From NCBI RefSeq assembly GCF_003939025.1, contig NZ_RQIH01000005.1, positions 310,001 to 374,000 of the forward strand: a stretch of 64,000 nt of DNA. The letters are read 5' to 3'. This stretch comes from Rhizobium sophoriradicis (GTDB lineage Bacteria > Pseudomonadota > Alphaproteobacteria > Rhizobiales > Rhizobiaceae). Positions 46,630 to 54,004 of the stretch are shown here, piece after piece (the stretch's first letter is position 1; every line of letters starts with the position of its first letter). The notes under the pieces are model-generated. The model was given only the letters and a program-made list of their open reading frames with translations, made no database searches and had not been told where the DNA came from. The position numbers were made by a program, and so were the translations under genes.

Positions 46630-47007
46630 TTAGCCGTGCCCATCCCGCCGCGGGTTACGCTTTGCCTCGAGCCAGGCAAGGTCCTCGGCAAGGCTCGCTT
46701 GCAAAATGCTTTCCATCCGCCGAAACCGCGCCAGCAGTTGCTCGCCGAACGGCGTCAGCGCCGCACCGCCGCCCTTCTGGCCGCCGCGTTGTGATTCCAC
46801 CACCTGTTCGCAGAACATCCGGTTCATCTCGCTGACCAGCAGCCATGCGCGGCGATAGGACATATCCATCGCCCGCCCTGCTGCGGAGATCGATCCGGTT
46901 GCGCGGATATGTTCCAGCAGCTCCATCTTGCCGCGTCCGAGCCGATCCTCATCCGGGAAGCTGATTCGCAAGATGGGAACGAGTGGTTTTGCGGCCGGAT
47001 CGGTCAT
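46630..47007 (-). CDS. ModE-like molybdate regulator (DNA-binding domain only)
   Basis: The 125-residue protein matches the N-terminal winged-helix domain of ModE: LRISFPDEDRLGRGKMELLEHI, SISAAGRAMDMSYRRAWLLV and the wing GGQKGGGAALTPFG. The C-terminal molybdate-binding TOBE pair of classic ModE is absent. Short ModE-like proteins are found in many alphaproteobacteria. Being convergent with modC and close to two candidate Mo-boxes before modA, it is the probable regulator of modABC; how it senses molybdate without a TOBE domain is open. Confidence 0.88.
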   Translation of the reverse strand: MTDPAAKPLVPILRISFPDEDRLGRGKMELLEHIRATGSISAAGRAMDMSYRRAWLLVSEMNRMFCEQVVESQRGGQKGGGAALTPFGEQLLARFRRMESILQASLAEDLAWLEAKRNPRRDGHG

Positions 47008-47215
47008 TCGAATCTGCAGATGGTGGAATTTCCCGCACTTTACGCTCCGGCCTGAAAACTGTACACCGCGCCGACAAGCAGCGGGGCAGCAATATAGTTC
47101 AATTCGGTCGCCAGATCGGATTTTCCGCCGCTCCGTACGTTAGCACGTCTTGAAACATTAATGGTTTGATGCCTATCTTAACCATATCCGGTCGTGATCG
47201 GATTTCGTGTTGTGC

Positions 47216-47659
47216 ATGGTTTGTCATTCCAGGAAAGGGAAAGCACTGACAACAGTACACGCCAAGGGAAAAACGCTCGCCGTTGTCCCGAAGAGCGCAG
47301 AACGTGGCGCCGATGCCGCTGCCCGCGCCTTAGAAGCCGTCCTCGCCAGCCTTGAGGACTCCAAAGCTGAAGATATCGTCACTATCGACATTGCCGGAAA
47401 ATCGGCGCTGGGAGACTACATGATCGTCGTCTCCGGCCGTTCGAACAGGCATGTCATGGCGATCTCGGACCACCTGCTCACCGATCTGAAGGACGAAGGC
47501 TTCGGTACGGCCCGCGTCGAAGGTCAGGAGGGCGGCGATTGGATCCTGATCGACACCGGTGACATTATCGTGCATGTGTTCCGTCCTGAAATCCGAGAGT
47601 TCTACAACATCGAAAAGATGTGGGCGGCTCCTGACATGGATGAAGAAACACGGCACTGA
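47216..47659 (+). CDS. rsfS: Ribosomal silencing factor RsfS
   Basis: The protein is a RsfS/Iojap family member with the core AEDIVTIDIAGKSALGDYMIVVSG, RHVMAISDHLLTDLK and the ending GDIIVHVFRPEIREFYNIEKMW. It binds uL14 and blocks subunit joining in poor growth. ATG 47216 gives 147 residues; an upstream GTG at 47207 is in frame, and AGGAAAGG follows the ATG rather than preceding it, so the true start is uncertain. It is the first gene of the rsfS-rlmH-envC-ctpA series. Confidence 0.93.
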   Translation: MVCHSRKGKALTTVHAKGKTLAVVPKSAERGADAAARALEAVLASLEDSKAEDIVTIDIAGKSALGDYMIVVSGRSNRHVMAISDHLLTDLKDEGFGTARVEGQEGGDWILIDTGDIIVHVFRPEIREFYNIEKMWAAPDMDEETRH

Positions 47660-47780
47660 CAGCCGGGGCCGGCATTCTGACCGGTACCTGAGAGTGGCAT
47701 TGACTGGCCGGGAACCATTGTAAGCCGGCCAGGGGGCGCGCTTTGTGCGCCGCGGATGCCTCATAAGCGGGAGCGGGTGA

Positions 47781-48263
47781 ATGCGAGTTGGTCTTTTTGC
47801 GGTGGGACGGCTGAAATCCGGCCCCGAAAAGGATCTTGCGGCCCGCTATTTTGATCGTTTCGCCAAGGCCGGCCCTGCGGTCGGCCTCGAACTTGCCCGT
47901 ATCGCCGAGGTTGCCGAAAGCCGCGCTTCCAATGCGGAGACCCGCAAACGCGAGGAGGCGGCGATGCTGTTGAAATCGCTTGCCGAAGGCAGCGTCCTCA
48001 TTCTTCTCGACGAACGCGGCAAGGCGCTCGACAGCGAAGCCTTCGCAAATCTGCTCGGCGCCTATCGCGACCAGGGCAAGCGTGAGCTGATGATCGCGAT
48101 CGGTGGCGCCGACGGCCTCGATCCCGCGCTCTACAATCGGGCCGACGCCACACTCTGCCTGGGCAAAATGACCTGGCCGCACCAGCTCGTCCGCACGCTG
48201 ATCGCCGAGCAGCTCTATCGCGCCGTCACCATCCTGTCCGGCCATCCCTATCATCGCGTCTGA
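47781..48263 (+). CDS. rlmH: 23S rRNA (pseudouridine1915-N3)-methyltransferase RlmH
   Basis: The 160-residue protein has the SPOUT methyltransferase features of RlmH: RVGLFAVGRLKSGPEKDLAARY at the N-terminus, ILLDERGKALDSEAFA, the SAM-binding IAIGGADGLDP and the conserved TWPHQLVRTLIAEQLYRA with the terminal HPYHRV. It methylates the pseudouridine at 1915 of 23S rRNA in 70S ribosomes. It follows rsfS as in most Rhizobiales. A putative parS site begins three bases after its stop. Confidence 0.97.
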   Translation: MRVGLFAVGRLKSGPEKDLAARYFDRFAKAGPAVGLELARIAEVAESRASNAETRKREEAAMLLKSLAEGSVLILLDERGKALDSEAFANLLGAYRDQGKRELMIAIGGADGLDPALYNRADATLCLGKMTWPHQLVRTLIAEQLYRAVTILSGHPYHRV

Positions 48264-48265
48264 CG

Positions 48266-48281
48266 TGTTCCACGTGGAACT
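48266..48281. other. Putative chromosomal parS site (ParB binding)
   Basis: TGTTCCACGTGGAACT contains the perfect 14-bp palindrome GTTCCACGTGGAAC (48267-48280). This matches the bacterial chromosomal parS consensus of TGTTNCACGTGNAACA form at 15 of 16 positions. parS sites cluster near the replication origin and are bound by ParB for segregation. Placement right after rlmH in non-coding DNA is consistent with a functional site. Confidence 0.75.
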
Positions 48282-48414
48282 CAAGCCTTTGACGATGCGT
48301 CGCATTGTCACGCAGCCGTGTTTCGCCTGGCCTGCCGTTCGCCTGCGAACTTTCTGGCAAAGCGTGCCAAATCAGCTTAGTCTCCGCGCGATTTGAAAGA
48401 GTGCCCCGACACGC

Positions 48415-49848
48415 ATGACGACGACACCAACCAGGCGACACCGCATGATCCTGCCGGCCCTTGCGGCCGGTTTTGGTATCGCCGTCATCGTCGTATCAGG
48501 TAACACCTTCACCGTCCGGGCGCAGGAAGCCGCGCCGGAAGCGGCGCAATCTGCAGCGCAGCCGCCCGCAGCCGAGCCGCCGCCACCCGATCCGGCCGCT
48601 GAACTTGCCGCCAAACGCGATCAGACCCGCGCCGAGCTCGAAACCCTGGCGAAATCCATCAGTCTTTCCTCGGACAAGGTGAGCGAACTCCAGCAAAGCA
48701 TCGCCAATCTGGAAAAAAGCACGGAGAGCATCCGCCAGGCGCTGATCGATTCCGCCGCCCGCCGCAAGGGGCTCGAAAAGCAGATCCTCGAAAGCGAGAA
48801 GAAGCTGGCCGATCTCGGCGTCAAGCAGGATGGCATCCGCCGTTCGCTGCATGAGCGCCGCGGCCTGCTGGCCGAGGTACTGGCAGCACTTCAGCGCATG
48901 GGCCGCAACCCGCCCCCAGCCTTGCTCGTCACTCCCGATGACGCGCTCGCTTCCGTGCGCAGCGCCATCCTTCTCGGCGCCGTCGTGCCCGGCATCCGCA
49001 AGGAAACCGACAAGCTCGCGGCAGACCTTGCAAGCCTTGCCGCCCTGCAGACGGCAAGTGCGGCCGAAAAGGCCGGCCTGACGGCGACGATGACCGATGG
49101 CATCGAGGAAGAGCGCCGCATGGACCTGCTGCTTGCCGAAAACGACAAGCTCAGCCGCAGCAACGCCGCCGAACTGGCCGCCGAAAGGAAACGTTCGGAG
49201 GAGCTGGCGGGCAAGGCGACCAGCCTGGAAGGCCTCGTCGCGTCGATGGAATCCGAGATCGCTTCCGTGCGCGATGCGGCTGCCGCCGCCCGCCAGGCCG
49301 AGGAGAACCGCAAGCTCCTGACCGACGAACAGCGGGCTCAGGCGCGGGCTCTGGCCGACAGTGGCGTGCCCGATAAAAACCGCATTGCGCCCGCATATCC
49401 CTTCGGAGAATTGAGGGCCAAATTGGAGCTGCCCGTGGCAGGCGATATCCTGCGCCAGTTCGGCGACGCCGACGGCACCGGGCACGAAGCCATGGGAATG
49501 ACCGTCGCCACCAACCCGGAGACAGTGGTGACGGCGCCTGCAGATGGCTTGGTGGTTTTCGCCGGCGTTTTCCGCAGTTACGGCCAGATGATCATTCTTG
49601 ATGCGGGCGACGGATATCACCTGGTTCTCTCGGGAATGGATACGATCAATACCCGTCAGGGAAAATTCGTTTTCGCCGGCGAGCCGCTCGCCGTGATGGG
49701 GGCGAAAAGAGTGGCAAGCGCAACTGCATTGGCGCTGGAAACGGACCGGCCAACGCTTTACATTGAATTTCGAAAAGACGGTAAACCGGTCGATTCCCGA
49801 CCGTGGTGGACCGCCAAGGACACTGGAAAGGCACGCAATGATTCGTAG
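48415..49848 (+). CDS. envC: Murein hydrolase activator EnvC family protein
   Basis: The 477-residue protein has a signal sequence (ILPALAAGFGIAVIVVSGNTFTVRAQ), a Pro/Ala-rich linker, a long coiled-coil region (about residues 65-315) and a C-terminal LytM/M23 domain (about residues 340-460). In that domain the zinc-binding motifs are degenerate: GHEAMGM replaces H-x-x-x-G-D and YHLVLSGM replaces H-x-H. EnvC-like factors act by activating amidases at the division site rather than by cutting murein. It overlaps ctpA by 11 bases. Confidence 0.9.
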   Translation: MTTTPTRRHRMILPALAAGFGIAVIVVSGNTFTVRAQEAAPEAAQSAAQPPAAEPPPPDPAAELAAKRDQTRAELETLAKSISLSSDKVSELQQSIANLEKSTESIRQALIDSAARRKGLEKQILESEKKLADLGVKQDGIRRSLHERRGLLAEVLAALQRMGRNPPPALLVTPDDALASVRSAILLGAVVPGIRKETDKLAADLASLAALQTASAAEKAGLTATMTDGIEEERRMDLLLAENDKLSRSNAAELAAERKRSEELAGKATSLEGLVASMESEIASVRDAAAAARQAEENRKLLTDEQRAQARALADSGVPDKNRIAPAYPFGELRAKLELPVAGDILRQFGDADGTGHEAMGMTVATNPETVVTAPADGLVVFAGVFRSYGQMIILDAGDGYHLVLSGMDTINTRQGKFVFAGEPLAVMGAKRVASATALALETDRPTLYIEFRKDGKPVDSRPWWTAKDTGKARNDS

Positions 49849-51160
49849 GGCTTCTCTTGTTCTGGTCGGCGCATTGATGGGTGCGACCGCGATGAGCGTC
49901 ATTTACTCGGCAGGTGTGCCGGCAGAAGCGGCCGGATCCTCTACATATAAGGAACTCTCGGTATTTGGCGATGTCTTCGAACGCGTGCGTGCGCAGTACG
50001 TCACGCCGCCGGCCGAAGACAAGCTGATCGAGAATGCCATCAACGGCATGCTTTCCTCGCTCGATCCGCATTCGAGCTATATGAATGCGAAGGACGCCGA
50101 GGACATGCGCACCCAGACCAAGGGTGAGTTCGGCGGCCTCGGCATCGAAGTCACGATGGAAGACGAGCTCGTCAAGGTCATCACCCCGATCGACGATACG
50201 CCCGCCGCCAAGGCCGGCGTTCTCGCTGGCGACTACATCTCCGAGATCGACGGCCAGTCCGTGCGCGGCCTGAAGCTGGAAGACGCGGTCGAGAAGATGC
50301 GTGGCGCCGTCAACACGCCGATCAAGCTGACGCTGATCCGCAAGGGCGCCGACAAGCCGATCGAGCTGACGATCGTCCGTGACGTCGTCGCCGTCCAGGC
50401 GGTCAAATCACGCGTCGAGGACGATGTCGGTTACCTCCGCATCATCTCCTTCACCGAGAAGACCTATCCCGACATGGAAAAGGCGATCAAGAAGATCAAG
50501 GACACCGTTCCGGCCGACAAGCTGAAGGGCTACGTCCTCGACCTGCGCCTTAATCCGGGCGGCCTGCTCGACCAGGCGATCAATGTCTCTGATGCCCTGC
50601 TGCAGCGCGGCGAGGTCGTTTCGACCCGCGGCCGCAATCCCGATGAAACCCGCCGCTTCAATGCCGGCCCGGGCGACCTGACTGACGGCAAGCCGGTCAT
50701 CGTGCTGATCAACGGCGGTTCGGCCTCCGCATCGGAAATCGTTGCCGGCGCGCTTCAGGATCTGCGCCGCGCCACCGTTCTCGGCACCCGTTCCTTCGGC
50801 AAGGGTTCCGTCCAGACGATTATCCCTCTTGGCGAGAACGGCGCGTTGCGCTTGACCACGGCACTCTACTACACACCGTCGGGCCGCTCGATCCAGGGCA
50901 CCGGCATCACGCCTGACATCAAGGTCGAAGAGCCGCTGCCGGAAGAACTGCAGGGCAAGATGGTGACCGAAGGCGAATCCAGCCTGCGCGGCCACATCAA
51001 GGGTCAGAGCGAAACCGATGAAGGTTCGGGCTCCGTTGCCTACGTGCCGCCGGATCCGAAGGATGACGTTCAGTTGAACTACGCGCTCGACCTTCTGCGC
51101 GGCAAGAAGACCGATCCGGCCTTCCCGCCGAACCCTGATAAGGCCGTCGTCGCCAAGTAA
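49838..51160 (+). CDS. ctpA: Carboxy-terminal processing protease (S41A)
   Basis: The ATG at 49838 lies within the envC end and gives 440 residues; an open extension from 49763 has no family match. There is a signal sequence (SLVLVGALMGATAMSVIYSAG), a PDZ domain (about residues 90-170, EFGGLGIEVTMEDELVKVI) and the S41 catalytic core with nucleophile in INGGSASASEIVAGAL and lysine in TRSFGKGSVQT. It is a periplasmic protease that trims envelope proteins. It belongs to the envC-ctpA-deacetylase series and is followed by a GC-rich hairpin. Confidence 0.96.
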   Translation: MIRRASLVLVGALMGATAMSVIYSAGVPAEAAGSSTYKELSVFGDVFERVRAQYVTPPAEDKLIENAINGMLSSLDPHSSYMNAKDAEDMRTQTKGEFGGLGIEVTMEDELVKVITPIDDTPAAKAGVLAGDYISEIDGQSVRGLKLEDAVEKMRGAVNTPIKLTLIRKGADKPIELTIVRDVVAVQAVKSRVEDDVGYLRIISFTEKTYPDMEKAIKKIKDTVPADKLKGYVLDLRLNPGGLLDQAINVSDALLQRGEVVSTRGRNPDETRRFNAGPGDLTDGKPVIVLINGGSASASEIVAGALQDLRRATVLGTRSFGKGSVQTIIPLGENGALRLTTALYYTPSGRSIQGTGITPDIKVEEPLPEELQGKMVTEGESSLRGHIKGQSETDEGSGSVAYVPPDPKDDVQLNYALDLLRGKKTDPAFPPNPDKAVVAK

Positions 51161-51171
51161 TCGATCGTCGC

Positions 51172-51195
51172 AAGGCCGGGCACTCGCCCGGCCTT
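51172..51195 (+). terminator. Hairpin after ctpA
   Basis: AAGGCCGGGC (51172-51181) and GCCCGGCCTT (51186-51195) form a perfect 10-bp stem with loop ACTC. The T-tract is weak (GACCCTTT), so it may attenuate rather than end transcription into the downstream gene. Confidence 0.65.
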
Positions 51196-51237
51196 GACCC
51201 TTTATGCTGTTTCCCGGTTTTGGAGCGGGCGAGAAAA

Positions 51238-52428
51238 TTGGGAACGGACCTGCATGCGCCTTTGGGGCGCAACCGCAAAACCGCCAGCCGGCGTCCCGGC
51301 GTGCTGCGCCTCGGCCGCATTGCTGCCAGTCTCTGCCTTTTCGCGATAGGCGGCTTTTCTCTCTATACAGCCTTTCGGGGCGACGGGCTGGAGCGCGCCA
51401 AACCGCCGACGGCCGAACAGGCCGCAACCCAAGCTTCCGGCAAACCGCCGACGGCCGCTGCCGACCAGGCGGCGGACGGAATGCCCCGCGCCGATCCACG
51501 CTCGGGCGCCAATGTCGAACAGATGATCACCGGTGATGGCTCCGTCGTCACCAAATACAGTCCCCGCCCTCGCGACGGCAGCGGACCGGTGCTGGTCGAT
51601 GCCATGCAGATCGGCCAGGACCCGCGCATGGCAGCCCAACCCAATGAAGCACTGCTCGAAGACACCGCCTTTGGCAGGCTGCCGATCGTCGGCCCCGACG
51701 GCCGGCGGCCGATGGACCAATATGCCCGTCCCTCATCCGGCGCACGTGGCATCCGCATTGCCATCGTCGTCAGCGGCCTTGGCCTCAGCCAGACGGGGAC
51801 GCAGCGCGCCATCGCCGAATTGCCGGAGGAAATCACCCTCGCCTTTGCCGCAAGCGGCAACAGCCTGCAGCGCTGGATGCAGGAGGCCCGCCGCGGCGGC
51901 CACGAGATTCTTCTGCAGGTGCCGCTCGAGCCATTTGATTATCCGGCCAATAATCCCGGTCCGGAGACGCTGCTGACCTCGAAGCCGGTGGCCCGCAACA
52001 TCGAGAACCTGCACAAGGCGATGGGTGAGATCACCAATTACACCGGCATCATGAACTATCTCGGCGGCCGTTTCCTCTCCGACCCCGCCGCCATGGAACC
52101 TGTCATGCGCGATATCGGCAAGCGCGGCCTGCTGTTCCTCGACGACGGCACGTCGGCGCAGTCGAAAACGGCGACGGTCGCCAAAGGCACCGAACTGCCC
52201 TATGCCTTTGCCGACCTGCAGCTCGACGGCCAGCTCGATATCAGCGCCATCCTGAAGAAGCTCGACGAGCTCGAACGCATCGCCCGCAAGAATGGCCAGG
52301 CGATCGGCATCGCCTCGGCTTTCGATGAAAGTGTCGACGCCATCGCCAAATGGAGCGAGGAAGCATCCATGCGCGGCATCGAGATCGTCGGCGTCGCGGC
52401 GCTTTCCAACGACCCGAGAAGCCCCTGA
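51238..52428 (+). CDS. Divergent polysaccharide deacetylase family protein
   Basis: The protein starts with GTDLHAPLGRNRKT, the conserved opening of this rhizobial family, reached from TTG 51238 (396 residues); TTG 51220 is an alternative. One N-terminal membrane anchor (IAASLCLFAIGGFSLYTAF) is followed by a Pro/Ala-rich linker and a NodB-like fold from about residue 170 (IRIAIVVSGLGLSQTGT, HEILLQVPLEPFDYP, MNYLGGRFLSD). The active-site residues of true deacetylases are not all present. Proteins of this type follow envC and ctpA in alphaproteobacteria, pointing to an envelope role. Confidence 0.9.
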   Translation: MGTDLHAPLGRNRKTASRRPGVLRLGRIAASLCLFAIGGFSLYTAFRGDGLERAKPPTAEQAATQASGKPPTAAADQAADGMPRADPRSGANVEQMITGDGSVVTKYSPRPRDGSGPVLVDAMQIGQDPRMAAQPNEALLEDTAFGRLPIVGPDGRRPMDQYARPSSGARGIRIAIVVSGLGLSQTGTQRAIAELPEEITLAFAASGNSLQRWMQEARRGGHEILLQVPLEPFDYPANNPGPETLLTSKPVARNIENLHKAMGEITNYTGIMNYLGGRFLSDPAAMEPVMRDIGKRGLLFLDDGTSAQSKTATVAKGTELPYAFADLQLDGQLDISAILKKLDELERIARKNGQAIGIASAFDESVDAIAKWSEEASMRGIEIVGVAALSNDPRSP

Positions 52429-52452
52429 GATAATTCCTGAACGGAGAAGAAG

Positions 52453-52986
52453 ATGAGCCAGGCGACCGTGAAAGCCGAGGATCTGCCCTACCGTCCCTGC
52501 GTCGGCGTCATGATCCTGAACCGCGATGGCCTGGTCTGGGCCGGGCGACGGATCCCCGACGGCAATTCCGAATATGACGGCTCGCCGCAGCTGTGGCAGA
52601 TGCCCCAGGGTGGCATCGACAAGGGCGAGGATCCCTTGGACGCCGCCTATCGTGAGCTCTACGAGGAAACCGGGATCAGAACGGTGACCTTGCTTGCCGA
52701 AGCAAGGGACTGGATCAACTATGATCTGCCGCCGGCGCTGATCGGCATCGGATTGAAAGGGAAATTCCGCGGCCAGACGCAACGCTGGTTCGCCTTCCGC
52801 TTCGAGGGCGACGAAAGCGAGATCGCCATCAACCCGCCGCCCGGCGGTCATGATCCGGAATTCGATGCCTGGGAATGGAAGCCGATGCAGGAACTGCCCG
52901 GTCTGATCGTTCCGTTCAAGCGCGCCGTCTACGACCAGGTGATCGCCGAGTTCCGGCATCTGGCAGCGCTGCAGTCGGAAGACTGA
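52453..52986 (+). CDS. rppH: RNA pyrophosphohydrolase
   Basis: The 177-residue protein is a Nudix hydrolase with the complete Nudix box [44 protein letters not shown] at the N-terminus and [20 protein letters not shown] are typical of RppH/IalA. It removes pyrophosphate from the 5' end of mRNA and starts decay, and may also degrade dinucleoside polyphosphates. GGAGAAGAAG lies just upstream of ATG 52453. Confidence 0.95.
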   Translation: MSQATVKAEDLPYRPCVGVMILNRDGLVWAGRRIPDGNSEYDGSPQLWQMPQGGIDKGEDPLDAAYRELYEETGIRTVTLLAEARDWINYDLPPALIGIGLKGKFRGQTQRWFAFRFEGDESEIAINPPPGGHDPEFDAWEWKPMQELPGLIVPFKRAVYDQVIAEFRHLAALQSED

Positions 52987-53017
52987 GCGCCTTTTTGCGC
53001 GAAGACGTGTATTGAAG

Positions 53018-53044
53018 ATGCCAGCCGCGCGGAGTGGCCGGCAT
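53018..53044. terminator. Hairpin between convergent rppH and bfr
   Basis: ATGCCAGCC (53018-53026) and GGCCGGCAT (53036-53044) pair with one mismatch, between two convergent genes. Only a short T run follows, so termination strength is uncertain. Confidence 0.45.
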
Positions 53045-53055
53045 TTCCGTCCGAA

Positions 53056-53541
53056 TTATTCGGCTTCGTTGGCCGAATCGGCGTTAAGCTGGCCGTATTT
53101 GCTCTCGCCGATTTTCTCGAGCAGATCGAGTTGCGTTTCGAGGAAGTCGATATGGCCTTCCTCATCCGCCAGCAGTTCTTCGAAAAGTTTCATGGAAACG
53201 TAGTCGCCGGCATCGTGACAGATATCGCGCGACTTCTTGTAGGCCGTGCGGGCGTCATATTCGCCGGCAAGATCGGCTTCCAGCACTTCCTTGACATTCT
53301 GGCCGATGCGCAGAGGCGCCAGAGTCTGCAGATTCGGATGGCCTTCGAGGAAGATGATGCGCGCAACAAGCCGATCGGCATGGTGCATTTCTTCGATGGA
53401 TTCGGCGCGCTCCTTCTTGGCGAGCTTGGTGTAGCCCCAGTCCTCGAGAAGCCGATAATGAACCCAATATTGATTGACCGCGCCGAGCTCGAGGAACAGT
53501 GCCTCGTTAAGCCGCTCGATGACCTTTTTGTCGCCTTTCAA
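53056..53541 (-). CDS. bfr: Bacterioferritin
   Basis: TTG 53541, preceded by a GGAGAGCGG ribosome-binding site, gives the usual 161 residues. Ferroxidase ligands Glu18, Glu51 and His54 and the haem-binding Met52 (SIEEMHHAD) are at the standard positions, and [16 protein letters not shown] carries the second Glu/His pair. It stores iron as a 24-subunit shell. It lies in an overlapping pair with bfd, whose end covers the bfr start by 35 bases. Confidence 0.95.
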   Translation of the reverse strand: MKGDKKVIERLNEALFLELGAVNQYWVHYRLLEDWGYTKLAKKERAESIEEMHHADRLVARIIFLEGHPNLQTLAPLRIGQNVKEVLEADLAGEYDARTAYKKSRDICHDAGDYVSMKLFEELLADEEGHIDFLETQLDLLEKIGESKYGQLNADSANEAE

Positions 53542-53836
53542 TGTCCGCTCTCCTGTTTTCCTCATGGAATCGTTTCAAGCGTGACATGAAATCAAATATT
53601 TCGGTCTCCGTCGAGTGGCGACGGGCGTGATATTCCTCGGTCGTCTGGATGATGATATCGACCACATTGGGGAAGCAGCCGCAGCAACGGCCGCGTTTTT
53701 CCATGGCGTGGTAGACCTTCGCAGGTACGATAAGCTGCCAACAGTCCTCGTCGAGAAGGTTGGTGATAACCTCCCGGATTTCCTTGTCGGTTATATAATT
53801 GCAGCTGCAGACAAGCACGTCTTCATTTCCAAACAT
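53507..53836 (-). CDS. bfd: Bacterioferritin-associated ferredoxin (2Fe-2S)
   Basis: The 109-residue protein starts with [18 protein letters not shown] and has a second cysteine set in [14 protein letters not shown], the Bfd [2Fe-2S] pattern. Bfd proteins pass electrons to ferritin to release stored iron. It is longer than classic Bfd (about 64 residues): a C-terminal extension of about 45 residues (from [12 protein letters not shown] on) is charged and helical. The end overlaps the bfr start by 35 bases, so the genes are coupled. Confidence 0.9.
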   Translation of the reverse strand: MFGNEDVLVCSCNYITDKEIREVITNLLDEDCWQLIVPAKVYHAMEKRGRCCGCFPNVVDIIIQTTEEYHARRHSTETEIFDFMSRLKRFHEENRRADIERRQKGHRAA

Positions 53837-54004
53837 GACACTGACTATCGTGTTTTTTGCTAAAGAAGATGATGGCTGTCAAGAAAAAATTCGAATCCGA
53901 TTGCATCGATTGGAAGCGATGGACGAGGGCTGTTGCAGATTGTCTGAAATTTTGCAGCGAGCGCATGATGAAGGTGTGCCCGGTCAGCGGCCGCTTTGAC
54001 GTGT

